From positions 19,846,948 through 19,910,947 of the forward strand of contig OW203763.1 of the NCBI GenBank assembly GCA_934045905.1: a stretch of 64,000 bases of DNA. Reading direction: 5' to 3'. The notes under the pieces are model-generated. The model was given only the letters and a program-made list of their open reading frames with translations, was not told where the DNA came from and made no database searches. A program made the position numbers and the translations under genes. Positions 47,854 through 59,997 of this stretch are shown here, piece by piece. The stretch is from Leuctra nigra. Its lineage: Eukaryota; Arthropoda; Insecta; Plecoptera; Leuctridae. Position 1 is the first letter of the stretch, and each line of letters begins with the position of its first letter.

Positions 47854-50211
47854 GTGGGCGACGTTTCATCAAAACGGTTCCGAAAACATCCAAAATCTAT
47901 TTTTTTTGTTCTTGTTCCTAATATTGTAACATTGTATTTGTACTATTCTGTATCAATTTCGGCATTTGATTGCGCATATAAGTTTTACCTCGAGAGACCG
48001 TACTTCATAATGGTTGATGATTTTACACAATCTCACTTATGTTCGGGATACGTATGCGCTGGTGGCTCGATCAATTAAAACTGAATCTTTCTCGGCCGAA
48101 AAAAGAACAATTTAGGTTTACCGTAAAAAGAATCGCCTGAAATGGATCTATTATCATATTTTTGGGGTGTATTTGGAAATTAACCATACAAAAAAAAACA
48201 TAAATGTTACTACTTAATGTCGTTACTAAAAATTAAAACATTTTACACTTCCTAATTAGGTTCGGACATTAATGATAAGAAATGATATTTTATAAACAAG
48301 CAGAAAACGTAGAAGAGATTTTGTAAATTAAAAGCGGAAACCCGCTCTCAGAAATAAATGGCATTAACTTGAAAATATTTTCTTGAGCCTATTCTTCACA
48401 TTCTATGTAAAAGCCACAAAACACTTTTTAAACCATGTACACTCGGCCAAACATAAATTGATCGTGATGAAAAGTTAAAGTATCATCTCTTGTCTATGAA
48501 TTTTCCGATTGCCTGTACAAACCGGTCAGACCTCTCACTCTAGCTGCTATCTCTCTCTGTGCTCGAGTAATAACAAGGGATGGGGGAGATATTGACGTCA
48601 AATAGAAACAGGTAATTTCTCAATCGCATCAGCCTAGCAGGTCGAATCTTCATTCGAATATTGCTCCTGGCTAACCCGATCGTGGTCTACCGAGATTTTG
48701 GCTCAAGTTTTCTCAATAAGTGCAATCTATATTATGTTTCAGATTCATAATTTTAAAAGTATGTATAATATGATACTTGCTTAATGCTAATGTATAATTT
48801 CATTTTCAAACAATCCGATCTAAGTGCAGTTAATCAATGGAACAAAATATACCTACGTCTATATAATAGATTGGGCTAACATAACATACCCTTTAAATTA
48901 ATTTATGAGAAAACGTAAATTTCAAATTAACCCTAATATTTTGATTTATACTTTGAGTATACCTACAAACTTTTTTACAAATTGCCAATAGGACAGTTAC
49001 GATTTATTTTTGAATTTATTTCAAACCCGACTATAATAATTTCTTTATTCATAACAAAAAATATACAATTTTCATTAATAAATATCAATTTGAAATTCCG
49101 TAAATATTATTCAGTATTTGGAAAATCAGTGTGATGTTATATTTATCAACCAACAATGATGTTGCTATGGCAACATAACAATAAAACTAGGACAGCACAT
49201 GACGTTAATTCTTTGTCCCGCCATAAGGTGCACTGAAATAATATTCATATTGACGGAGGAAAATTTTGGCTATTGATTATCCTAACAAAATTATTCTACG
49301 CCCACTATTTATGGTATTCGTGAGTATGAATCAAAGGAAAATTTTAGTTGAAAAGTGTGCGCCGTTAATATAAAAGTGACGTTGTTAACATAAACTGCAT
49401 GCATTGCCTTTTATGTAAATAAGAAACTATGGAAAACTATTAATCGTAGAAAACAATGTATGTAACAATGCTCTTTTCTTTGCTAAGTGTGCGTCGTTAA
49501 AGAAACTCGCCAGCCTTGTTACCGTGTGTGCGTCATTAATATTCAGTCAAAGCGTGTTACATTATGTGCATTTATTCAGTGAGAGCAGAAAATTTAGTTT
49601 TGGACAAAGGATTTAGCTCGTTTTATTAATTATTTTTTTTAGTTAATAAATATTCATTGAATAATTGAATGGATAGGTAACATTTTTCTGATATTATACC
49701 CGTTCTAATACATCTCCACTAATTGGTATTGGATAGTGGAAGTTTCTTTACATCGGGGTGTTGCAGTTTGAGTCCAAGTCTTGATGGATAATAAAGGGTT
49801 GCCGGTGGAAGGTGGGAAGGAGGCGCTCGTGGCTTATCAAAGCGAATAAAGCAAGTATCTTTATCTGAAACGTATGGCTCGAATCTATGATTTTTTGTCT
49901 ATTTGTTGTTCCTTATCCATTTAAGGTCAAACATAATAACGGATTAGGCCAATTTATTCACAACACATTTTTTACTATCCTGATTGAGGATTTAATAAAT
50001 TCAAATGCATTTCCATGCAGTCATTCTTACTCAAGCAACTCGTTCAGTCGAGTAAAAGAGAGTTGCGCACGCAGGTGCAAAGATAGATACAGGGTGACAG
50101 TATCGTCACCGGTGGTATGACAGTTCGTAGTGAGCATTCTCTACCTTCATTCCATTCTCCTAGGAGATCTCTAACCCTCATCAGTGCGTTGTGTCCAATG
50201 TCCGTCCGTCC

Positions 50212-50284
50212 GACCGGATAGCTCATTTGGTAGAGCTCTCGCCCGGCTATTGAGAGGTCCCGGGCTCGAGTTCCGGTCCGATAG
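50212..50284 (+). repeat. tRNA-like SINE head
   Basis: A-box-like TAGCTCATTTGGTAGAGC, then an anticodon-arm-like segment (loop CCGGCTA) and the T-arm-like CCGGGCTCGAGTTCCGG. The anticodon and acceptor stems are imperfect, so it is not a functional tRNA. Followed by GGATATTTTT as in the fragment at 26053-26100. Confidence 0.6.
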
Positions 50285-50399
50285 GATATTTTTACAACGC
50301 ACATCCCTTCATAACAATCTGAATAATGGATAACGTTCATTTGTCGTTCGTGTTATGCTTTTCATAATCTGTCTTATATTTTCTGTAAAGGGAGTTTCA

Positions 50400-50612
50400 G
50401 TTCGACTTCGAGGTGTTGCCCGTTTCGGTGCTCGATCATCAACGCGTTCCACTGGGCGTTTTCCTAGTTATTAGTGAAAATCATAGCATTGACTCTCGAC
50501 TGAGGAACACCCACGACGAACTCAGTCAAGTAGCCGGTCGCGGGAATCGAAGTCAGGACTTCCGGGATACAAGTTTAGGGCGCTAGTGCCTGAGCCTACT
50601 TGCTCCAGTAAA
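50400..50612 (-). mobile_element. tRNA-derived SINE (SINE-A), copy 3
   Basis: The minus strand starts with an A-box-like GTAGGCTCAGGCACTAGCGC, a B-box GACTTCGATTCCCGCGACC, then the SINE-A body with GTGGGTGTTCCTCAGTCGAG. The head is the best preserved of the four SINE-A copies. Sits inside the centre of the 3.1-kb inverted structure. Confidence 0.7.
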
Positions 50613-51766
50613 ATAAAACATTATGCATAAATTAGGCTTGGCGCTTAAAATGCATAAGTTGGAATATAATTATTCAAAACCACAAGAGTAATTTTATCAG
50701 GATCTTTAACCGACAGAAAAAATTCCTTTAAATATGACATTTTACGGGACAAAGACATGAACGTCATGTTCTGTCATAATTTTATTGTTGCTATGGCAAC
50801 TTCTTTGTTGTTTGATAAATATTACATCACAATGATTTCCAACATACTGTTAAAGTCCCTCAAAGATATTTACGTAATTTAAAATTGATATTTATTCATG
50901 AAAATGTTTATATTTTGAGTTATTTGAAATCAATTCCAATGAAAAGACGTAACTGTCCTAATATTGGCCGTAGGTTTTTTTTTGTATAGACAAAAAGAAA
51001 AACTATAATGTGAGTGTTATTATGAAATTTAGGTTCTCTCATCAAATTAATTTAAAGTCAATGTAAGATGTAAGACCAATCATTTATATAGACGTATTCT
51101 TTGTGCTATGAATTGATTATTAACTGCACACACACCGGATTGTTTGCAAATGAAATAATACATTAACAAAAGTATCATATTATCAAATTCATTCTTTTCA
51201 CATTATGAATCTGTAACACAATATAGATATAACATATTGATAAAATGAGTCGAAATCTCGCTAGAACTCGGTCATCTTAGCCTGAGCGAGATTCGAACGA
51301 AGGTCTACAGGGTTGCTTCGACAGTTAGAGAAAATACCAGTTTCCCTGACATCAGTAGATATCTCCCCCATCCCTTGTTTTACTCGAGCACAGAGAGAGA
51401 GAGAGAGCACTAGAGTGAGAGGTCTGACCGGTTTGTACAGGCAATCGGCAAATTAATAGACAAGAGATGATACTCTAACTTTTCATCACGATCAATTTAT
51501 GTTTGGCCGAGTGTACCTATACCCCCCAAAACATCCTCTCTAACACAAAATACATAAACCAGCGGCTGGACTTTTTCAATAAAACCCGGGTTCTGCCAAC
51601 GCGAGACCTCGGGAATCCCACAATTAGTTCCGCTCTCGTAGCTCCCTATCTTGCACATGGTTTAGCATGATTTACACTTCCACGGTCAAAGCAGCGAAAG
51701 ATAGTTCAAAGAACTACACACGACCACATAAGAACATTCGTTCGACAAAATTGGATTGACTTAAAA

Positions 51767-51850
51767 ATGTAAGATCGTATCTCGTCTCACTCTAGTAATG
51801 AGAGCTCTCATTTCATTGATTATAACAAAGATAGATTGTCAAAGAAGCTA
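51767..51850 (+). repeat. Fragment related to the 34813-35029 element
   Basis: AAATGTAAGATCG, TCTCACTCTAGTA and CATTTCATTGATTATAACAA-type blocks in the same order as in the interior of the 34813-35029 element. Terminal repeats not evident. Confidence 0.5.
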
Positions 51851-52564
51851 ACCAATATTCATTCCGATTTCTTCGCCAATCGTTTTTACCAAACTCAAAC
51901 TGTGCCGATTGCAATTTCAAACTCTCGATACTGTAACATCTTCGTTCACAAGTTCTAATTGCACATAAGTCCTAAGTCATTACGACGTCTTCATTCATTA
52001 GTAAGTAGCATTAAATCAATTAAACCGTGATGTTATTTTCGTTTTTCAACTTGATTTGCTAATGAAGAGACATACAAAAGTCTTGTATGACGCAAGTGTA
52101 CGACGAGTTCAATCAATGTGGCCAGCTTTAAATGCTGGAAGGAAAAAAATAGACCACACGAAAATTGGCTTATTGGAATAATTTAATTCATATGTTAATA
52201 TAGGTATACCTCTTTTAAATCAAATTAATATAAAAACATGTTAAAATACAATGAATCCGATGGATTTTTCTGTATTCCAATTTTTGTCCTGTCTCTTACC
52301 CTCGGTAGACTTATTAAGTTTCAAATTAGTAAACACGAATGATGCTTTGATAGTGCCAGTTCGGTTAGTAGATGATTTTTTTTTTTCGGGAGTACCTATA
52401 GATTTTATTCCAAAATGCTCACCACGATTAGGTATTTTCCTGGATATCTATAGTCGTAACTGATGATTCCCATGAGATAGGTCCAGTCCTCACCCTTGTA
52501 ACCATCCTTCGTTCCCTTTCAGATAGAAATACTAAATATCGAAATACTATTACACCAACTCACC

Positions 52565-52745
52565 GTCGATGAAGGAAGTTAGCTCAGTAGTAGGTAACGC
52601 TTTGAACTTGTATTCCGGAGGTCATGAGTTCGATTGTCGCGGCCTTCCTTCCTGACTGAGGGGTTTCGTGGTTTCCCCTCAGTCGATAGGTAAATGATGG
52701 GAAGGGTTTCCACTAATAGGCCACAACCACCAGCTATATGCGTTA
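52565..52745 (+). mobile_element. tRNA-derived SINE (SINE-A), copy 4
   Basis: A-box-like GTTAGCTCAGTAGTAGGTAA, B-box GAGTTCGATTGTCGCGGCC, and the body GTTTCGTGGTTTCCCCTCAG with TCGATAGG and GATGGGAAGGG. Same block order as the copy at 3147. Ends approximate. Confidence 0.75.
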
Positions 52746-52818
52746 CATACTACCCTTGAAAGAATCGTAATGCGAGACTAAGAATTATGGGAAGAAAACA
52801 TTATAATTAATTCACATA

Positions 52819-53246
52819 AATAGGGAAGTCTCGTGAAGATTAGAATTCAGAATAATATTTATTTTATGAAAGTTGAGATGTTGCTGATCACAGATGTGGT
52901 ATTATTTTTGTTGTTGGACGAATAGTTCTCATGTAATTAATTTACAAAATTTGATAGATCTCCTCTCATTTAAAAACAGGAAAATTGGCAATGACATCAC
53001 AGTTTGCTATATTGCCATGGCAACAAGGGAATCCCCATGTCAACACAATGTTCAAGACTTGGAAATGACATCACAGTTCTGATTCTTGTTAAAGGCCGTT
53101 TTTCCCGCCAAAAATCATATGATATTTGAACTCGATTTTTATGAATGAAAATTTAAGATTTCACAGGTAATAAGTGTATTTGTCATTATTATTTGTGTTT
53201 ATTTATAGAAATTTACTAGAATAAAATTTCATGAGACTTCCCTATT
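52819..53246. mobile_element. Inverted-repeat element (MITE), AATAGGGAAGTCTC termini
   Basis: Terminal inverted repeats of about 19 bp (AATAGGGAAGTCTCGTGAA and its near-perfect inverse TTCATGAGACTTCCCTATT) enclose 428 bp. The interior contains TTGCCATGGCAAC and a duplicated GACATCACAGTT. No transposase. Superfamily not assigned. Confidence 0.82.
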
Positions 53247-53308
53247 GACAAGTGACGTCATTTGGGTCTCTAAAACTTTCAGTTTCGCGACTTCTAATAC
53301 TTTTCTAA

Positions 53309-53454
53309 AGTCCATATCACACTATAAGTATAAAATTCGAACTGGCCAATTTCAATTTCTGGCTAATGAAATAGCATTTTGAGTGAAACTCTGAAATCCA
53401 GATTGACTAATGATTGAAATTGCCAAATTTAAATTGTATAGTGTTATATGGACT
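53309..53454. repeat. Foldback hairpin element
   Basis: About 45-bp imperfect arms: AGTCCATATCACACTATAAG at the left and its inverse ...TATAGTGTTATATGGACT at the right, followed inward by GGCCAATTTCAAT/ATTGAAATTGCC. 146 bp in all. Confidence 0.8.
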
Positions 53455-53495
53455 ATACTACTTTTTGTTATTTTCTTGAGAATACTGTGTGTGAC

Positions 53496-53710
53496 TTACA
53501 CTTAAACCAATTAAAAACGGTACTTTGTACAAAACGGATTGCTGCTGGTAAGGTTCCTCGACAATCAATCCTTGTTATTACCAATGAAATCAGAGCTCAC
53601 CTACAAGAGTTAGTAATGCATTAGCACAGACTTCATGGGATGATGCCATCAAACCTTTATCAGACAATCCTTTTCTTTCGAGGTACCGTTTATTATTTGT
53701 TCGAGTGTAC
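53496..53710. mobile_element. Inverted-repeat element, TACACT-AAC termini
   Basis: About 215 bp; ends TTACACTTAAACCAATTAAA and ...TTTGTTCGAGTGTACA are inverted, and AAACGGTACTTTG/GAGGTACCGTTT continues the match. Interior blocks AAAACGGATTG and GACAATCAATCCTTGTT are shared with the element at 19960-20129. Confidence 0.75.
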
Positions 53711-56700
53711 ATATATCCCTCTGTATATCCCTCAGAGATACCTATTTGTCCATCACTGTGTTAGTTTTAGTTCGTGAAACATCAGAGAGTTCACGCAAAA
53801 GACGACTCAAATTCATGTTTTAGTTTGAATCCATCTGGTAGACATCATGTGGGCAGGGATAAAGATGTCTAAGCCAGACATTTTCTCATATCTCATCAAA
53901 ATGAGCTTGTGGCAAACTCAAACTGTGGCTAGTTGTGGTTTTGTTTTATTGCCCTACACTTCAGTGATCCCGCCCACTGAACTGATTTCCAACGTAATTT
54001 GTTAATTACATCAAATCAATGTAATTTCGATTGATTTTTGAGCGACGGTGATTGACGAATTGTATTAAACTATCGAAACGTAATAATGCCATTATACTTT
54101 CTTATATTCTTTGGACAAGAAGAGAGATTTAATACACTGAGAATTAAACTGAATGTGAGGAATTCTACTGTGGTTTGAGGTTCATCATTTAACGAGGATT
54201 ATTATTACATTAGCCACACATTTCTATGTGCACTGTAGAAAAAAAAAAACAATTCTAGATGTGAAATTTTAAAAGATTATTTTGTATCCAAAATAGGTAC
54301 CTAAGAAATGTTTTCCCTGCGTTGACCAATCAGGAGCCTACTTTCATTTGATTTCCCCTCCCAGCGGAAGAAAATCGGCTCTTCATTGGCAAACCTTATT
54401 GACGTTTACAAACTCCAATGATGAAAACTATTGTAGCTTCCTGAACCCGTAAAAATAAGCATAATGTTATACTGTAGTCTTTATGCAAAATGTTATACTG
54501 TGTCTTTATGCAATGTACAAGTTCGAATCCTATGTTCGTCATCCATCCATTGTTCATATTCCATATCATAATTATTCTCTACTTGCTTTTTTATTGACTT
54601 GCATTTACCCGTTAGAGTACAAGTGACCTAATGTTAGTTACAAAATAACAACCCCATGCTACTGACTTGAAATGCTCAACAATTCTATTGCCCGAAGCCC
54701 ATGAATCAAATTGATAAATAGCATATGGCGAGTGTTGCCCACAGTACAGGTGGATAATATACATAATAATATATTAAGGGTATAAGCTAATAAAGTTATG
54801 TTGAAAACCACTGGAATTCTAGCGCGCAATGGCAGGGGTTAAAGTTCAGCTAGAGAACGGATATGAAATGGAATAAACTTAAGACACGTTGAGAATTAGA
54901 ATACTATTTCTTTATTCAAGTGAATTTGAATCTCAGTTTCTGTTTTTGAGATCACTAGAATGGGGATCGAAATATGTAATTACGTCAAATATATATTTTT
55001 TACAAATTCTTGTGAACTACTGCATTAATGCAGTGATTTTCAATTTTTTCTTGGAATAGAAAATAAAATATATAATTATTACGAAAGCAACAAAAATCCT
55101 GAAGAAAAATTATGTATTATAGGAATAAAAAGAGTTACTATCGGGACTAATAACCAACATTACAGTTGAAAACTAAAAAGATTGTAACTGGATACTACAG
55201 GTTGTTTGCTTTTTTTTTAATAATTCACTTGCACCTCTGAAAGGATCAGACTAGTCTAAATGCATTCTCAGATTATTTCTAAGTTCAAGGCAAGTGTGTC
55301 TTCTGGAATCAAAAACCAAGGTTACTAGAGAGAACCAGAAATAAGATAAAATAGTTCTAAAAGTAAAATGTCGCTTAGTCTGTTTTTTGCACAAGGTCGG
55401 GCGAAGAACTTGAAAACATAAACATTCACTAATTAATAGAAAACCTTCAACTTGAATCTACTATTGATTCTCGCAAAAAATCTAACGTTTGCAATAACAA
55501 GTAAATGCAGACCCAGATTAATTCAACTCCGACGTGTATATATATCACTGATGGTCTTCAAACTACATTCTATACACTTCTGTGTCTGGATACGACAACT
55601 TAATTCAAGTTGATTGTAATTGGTAATTGTATGCTATATAAACGTAACATGTGCAAACGGCTACCAGCAGATGAGAGAAAATAAAAAATGCATAACAAAT
55701 GTATAGTAAATAGTTTTAAATAGCAATATGTCCATCGAATACGTACACGTGTTTCTGTTAAATGTTGTAAAACATAAGGAACAACCGTTTTTCTCAAACT
55801 TGATACTCAAACTGGTAAAAATCACGAAAACCCCACTGTAAATATTTATGTATCCACGGGTTTTTGTTTCTCTCCCATGCTAATATTTATATAATCTCTT
55901 TTCCCTGTTCGAGGTTGATTGGATTTCTTACATTTTGAAACTATGCTCCTCAAATACCCTGTGATTCGACTATCAATGCAGCAATGCTTTATGTAAAAAA
56001 TTATACATTTCTTTTAGCAGATCACGATGCAACCCATTTGAAATTTTTACACAATTTCTTATACGTAATACTAAGCATCTAAATAAATGACAAAATCGCT
56101 ACACATATCCAACAAATCTACGAGTAGGAGCCGGTTTTCCAATATTAGTGGGACTTTGTCGGTACGTTGTGCACAAAACAAAGAGACCCGCCCCTTCATT
56201 ACATGTCAAAAAGTAAACATTGCCCACCGTGATAGTGATGCTGTAATACGAAAAAATCACATAAAAAAAATATAAATTAGCATCAATGGTCCCTGTCGAC
56301 AGTATGTAGAAATATTTTGTTGCTTAGAACTAAAAATTTAAGAACTGATACAAAATTAGAATATTACTGTTATTGCATTATAATAGGTTAGAATCTTCTA
56401 AAAGATATCTTATATTGTTCTAGTAGAATCTATTTTCTTAGTATAAAGTCTATTGGCAACTTTATTTGCATATTCGAAGAAAGTCAATGGGGAGCATTCA
56501 CTCTGGAACTTTAAAATAATATTTCGTTTTCGGCAGGCAAAACTTCACTCTTCTCAATTGTTTTTATATCTTTTCATATTTTTGCCCTATGTCGAGATTG
56601 GAGAAGTCATTGACCAGGACTAAAAGTTTGTGTCTTTCTTTTTGAAATAAAGAAAGAAAGAAAGAAGAAAGAAACGAAAGCAAGTACCTACCTATAGTTT

Positions 56701-57468
56701 TATGAAATCTAGAACATTTCATATAATGAAATAAATATATATATATATATATATATATGTTTCATATGATTTTCTATAGGTAACGTAAGTAAGTAAGGTG
56801 TTGATAATTTGAGCGGCCAATAAGATTATCTTTCGCACTCAATTATCTTTTAAAATCAATTTGATATTATAATTATGACACTGAGATGTATTTGTTATAC
56901 ATTATTGAACATACACCTAGAAAAGAACAGAAAATCATTGACTTTAAAAAATACTAAACTCTGTGCCCACGTTCAAGAAAATAGTAGAATACTTGGTATC
57001 AATTAGTAACTTAATGTCTTTCATTGAATAAAATCATTAATTTATAATAGTACTCGTTAATAGTACTTAGTTATAGGAAGAGACACAATATCTTCTTCAT
57101 TCGAAGAGCTACGATGCTGCATTGGAAAAAGAAGGCAACAATTATGAAATACTTTATTTATATTTAATTAGCGATAACAAAATGATAAATTAAAGAAACT
57201 AACAATGGAGTATCATTATGCATAATTATTACAGGAGTTATCGACTACCAATCGATAAATTTTATTTAAATGAGAGAATATTATTTAAAAAAAACGACCT
57301 TCGGGTACAAACGACAAAAGGATTAATCCGTTAAATCGTACTCCATGCAATTGGAGGTCAATCATTTGGCGACTGTGCTAAATCACGACACACCACGACC
57401 AGGATAAGTGATTACAGGAATCAAACTCACGTTGTCAAGTGGGTTACATTTCTATTACAGAGAATTGA
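53711..57468. other. Non-coding stretch
   Basis: AT-rich with short frames only. A 27-bp near-duplicate (AATGTTATACTGT...CTTTATGCAA) occurs at about 54463-54513, with a B-box-like AAGTTCGAATCC just after it. Microsatellites lie at 56640-56685 (AAAG) and 56730-56758 (AT). No gene supported. Confidence 0.5.
56640..56758. repeat. AAAG and AT microsatellites
   Basis: An imperfect AAAG/AAGAAAG run at about 56645-56685 and an alternating AT run of about 24 bases ending near 56758. Confidence 0.9.
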
Positions 57469-58194
57469 ATGTTAAGTGATTCTTTTTCATTTCATATCCT
57501 TTGCATTCGCAGTAAACAATCAAAAAGCCCACACATTTTCTCCATTCCGACCAAATCAATACATATAATCACTAATCAATACAAGATTACTCAACAGTAT
57601 AAAAACAACCCAAGTGGAAATTTGATACTAAACGGTTACTTAACGTCTACCAGAATGGTAAATTATGCAATTTTCCGGTTAATACTAGATTTATTGAACA
57701 TTCGCCGAATTGTGACTAACAAAATAGATAGTAGTTGGAATCTAGGTACTATTTTCGTCGATTTCAGGAGGAAAAGTTTAGCTAAATTCAAGGCTCTCAA
57801 ACATATTGATTCAATAATTATACAACTCATAGGTACACACTATGCCCATAGCTTAGTGTTACTTTGGTACATTTGCGGTATATTTGCATTTTGGGTTAGG
57901 AATATCCTGTACCAATATGTTTGGCAAATAGGTATAAAAAGAACTAGGCGAAAAGTGAATATTACCATTTTAAGAATGTGTGCAATCATGCCACAAAGTT
58001 ATGCTAATATCTTGGCCATACTTTCAGCGTACTATTGTCATTACATAGGTTATTTTTATGTGTCAATCAAACCTAGCTATTATTATAAATGGTTTGGATT
58101 GATTTTCTATCAAAGTATGGGAATCGTTTTTATACAGTCTTCTTTGGGTTATACTTCTTCCGATGATGACACAAAATCAATTGAAGCAAATTAA
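57469..58194 (+). CDS. Hypothetical membrane protein, 241 codons, unrecognised
   Basis: The longest uninterrupted ATG frame in the window, in AT-rich sequence where chance frames of this length are uncommon. The product is rich in I, N, Y and S. It has three likely membrane segments (about residues 127-144, 175-199 and 209-226), a basic loop between the first two (KRTRRK at 157-162) and an acidic C terminus (SDDDTKSIEAN). No signal peptide is evident. A good acceptor-like sequence (TACATTTCTATTACAG) lies just before the ATG, with an in-frame TGA between, so a 5' UTR intron is possible. I do not recognise the family; the number of segments and the C terminus do not fit an insect odorant or gustatory receptor. 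Could be an orphan gene, a transferred gene or a chance frame. Confidence 0.35.
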   Translation: MLSDSFSFHILCIRSKQSKSPHIFSIPTKSIHIITNQYKITQQYKNNPSGNLILNGYLTSTRMVNYAIFRLILDLLNIRRIVTNKIDSSWNLGTIFVDFRRKSLAKFKALKHIDSIIIQLIGTHYAHSLVLLWYICGIFAFWVRNILYQYVWQIGIKRTRRKVNITILRMCAIMPQSYANILAILSAYYCHYIGYFYVSIKPSYYYKWFGLIFYQSMGIVFIQSSLGYTSSDDDTKSIEAN

Positions 58195-59302
58195 CTTTGA
58201 ATCACTGATAATAGTTGGAAGACTACATTCCTGTTGCACCCGGTTCGTAATGGCTCGTAGAGCATAGGTGCAAATTATTTGGCTAGTAATGAGTGTAGAA
58301 AACTTAAAAAGAAATTATTCTGCAATTTAGGCACGCAAGTCATTTGGAGGTTCTCAGAATCGATCAACCAAAGGTGAATAGTAAAAATATTACATGAAAT
58401 GTTTTGTACACATGTCAAAAGCATACTTAAATTGATTGATTGACAAATTATCGATTGATATTAAAGTTTAACGACGCACGTAACGACGTAGTGAGTAAAA
58501 TTGGAAAACAATTATATATGAATTACCAGAGAACCGTAACCTTTCAAGATTATACAAATGGTCTCAGCCTAGGGGCCATGTACTATATTTAGAAGAATTT
58601 TCAATGCGAATCATTTTTATTTTTTAAACACTAAAATATGTCACGAATGGATTAAAATTTAAAGAAAAAACGTGTATTTGCCTTGGGCTTCGAGAAATGA
58701 ACAAAAAATTAAATTCGAATTGTCAATGTTTGAATAAGCGCGGGTAAAAGCACATGGTTTGCTGCACAACAAACCTTGCAGTGTTACATTTTTCCCGCTA
58801 TGGCAAGTAAACTCCAGGTAAGAACAGGTTGCCAGTTGGCGGAGAGGGGGCCCCTTCAGATCACCTCATACCCCCTCCACCATTTCACGTTCAAAATGCA
58901 TTCACAACACTCGCATCGATCAAACATACATCGAATTTTTACATATAAAATTAACCAGAAGACGTAATTTAATATTAATACTTAAAATAAAAAAAATATT
59001 ACAATTCACACATACCTGCCGAAAAAAACACCCCCAGAATCACCTCGAACGTTGTATTATTATTAGCAGGACACTTCATAATTATTCTCGATGTTTCTAT
59101 TCGTTCTAATAAAAGTTTGAATTTTTACGTTCGAACAGATCGTATATTTTGACGCGAACTCGAGTCACATGCGCAAGAGAGTAAAACACACAACCTCCTC
59201 TGACGAAGTACGGAGCACTACTGACGTGTTTCCCACCTCTATGCTAGACGTTATACCTACTAGCATGGCATTCATTCACATAGCATTTTGTGTATGGTTC
59301 AA

Positions 59303-59323
59303 GGGGGGGGGGGGGGGGGGGGG
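59303..59323 (+). repeat. Poly-G tract (21 Gs)
   Basis: Uninterrupted G run followed by AAAGGGGAGAGGG. Length is uncertain because of likely sequencing and assembly slippage. Confidence 0.95.
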
Positions 59324-59997
59324 AAAGGGGAGAGGGCATATAATAATAGAGGAGAGGGAAACATGTTAGAACTTTGCCGCAAGTAGTAGAAAGTGTTTTA
59401 AATTTACTTCCTATGAACCTACCTAAATTGTAATTAAAAATTGTTTATAATTATCGAGAGTTAATCGATTTTGAATTTATTACTTAGTCTATGGGATTTC
59501 TCCAAAATGGCATTGAACTTTACTTATTTTGAAAGCAAAGTACTGCTGTATACTTACTCTCTGTGAAGCATTTCACGATTTTACTTTAATGTAGATTTCG
59601 TATCGTTCAAACCTCCTGTTAAACTATAAAATAACATATAGGTAATCGGTTTTCTGGGTAGCAATAAAAATCTTAATATCTGTAACATTGCACTACTGCT
59701 GTACATTTTCATGCAATAAAATGTGCTATAAATTAGTAATTAACGCATGAAAGTAGGCATGGATTTAATATTCTTCATGCACTGGCTATTATATTAATAT
59801 AATTGTTTCCCTTTGGTCCAGTCAAGGCTGTCATGTATAAAACAGGGGCATGCGGTAAAGGGTTAGCAAACTACATTCGAAATTAATGTGGTAAAATATT
59901 AGAATGAAGAGTCGGCTGCAATCGAATTAGATTGCATTGTATTGTATTGTAGACAATATTTCTTAATCAAATAATGTAAAAAGGGCAAAATAATTAA

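Larger units (their letters stand above)
48437..51516. mobile_element. 3.1-kb inverted-repeat structure (foldback or paired TIR element)
   Basis: Left end GTACACTCGGCCAAACATAA and right end ...TTATGTTTGGCCGAGTGTAC are inverted. The similarity continues inward for about 780 bp on each side (48437-49220 and 50746-51516), through GACAAGAGATGATACT-type, GATTCATAAT, GGACAGTTACG, AATAAATATCAATTT and CATGACGTT blocks, to CTTTGTCCCG. The arms differ at many sites. The 1.5-kb centre carries two SINE-like insertions and no transposase frame. Termini match the 217-bp element at 34813-35029. Alternatively these are two separate copies of one repeat in opposite orientation. Confidence 0.75.

Noticed and set aside
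47749..48078. 109-codon plus-strand ORF
   Set aside because: It runs antisense across the histone-type stem-loop and through a poly-T stretch; no domain or splice support.
47854..48090. Histone coding sequence upstream of the stem-loop
   Set aside because: The minus strand here shows stops in all frames and no recognisable C terminus of any core or linker histone.
57469..58194. Insect gustatory or odorant receptor
   Set aside because: Only about three membrane segments and no C-terminal signature of either family could be seen.
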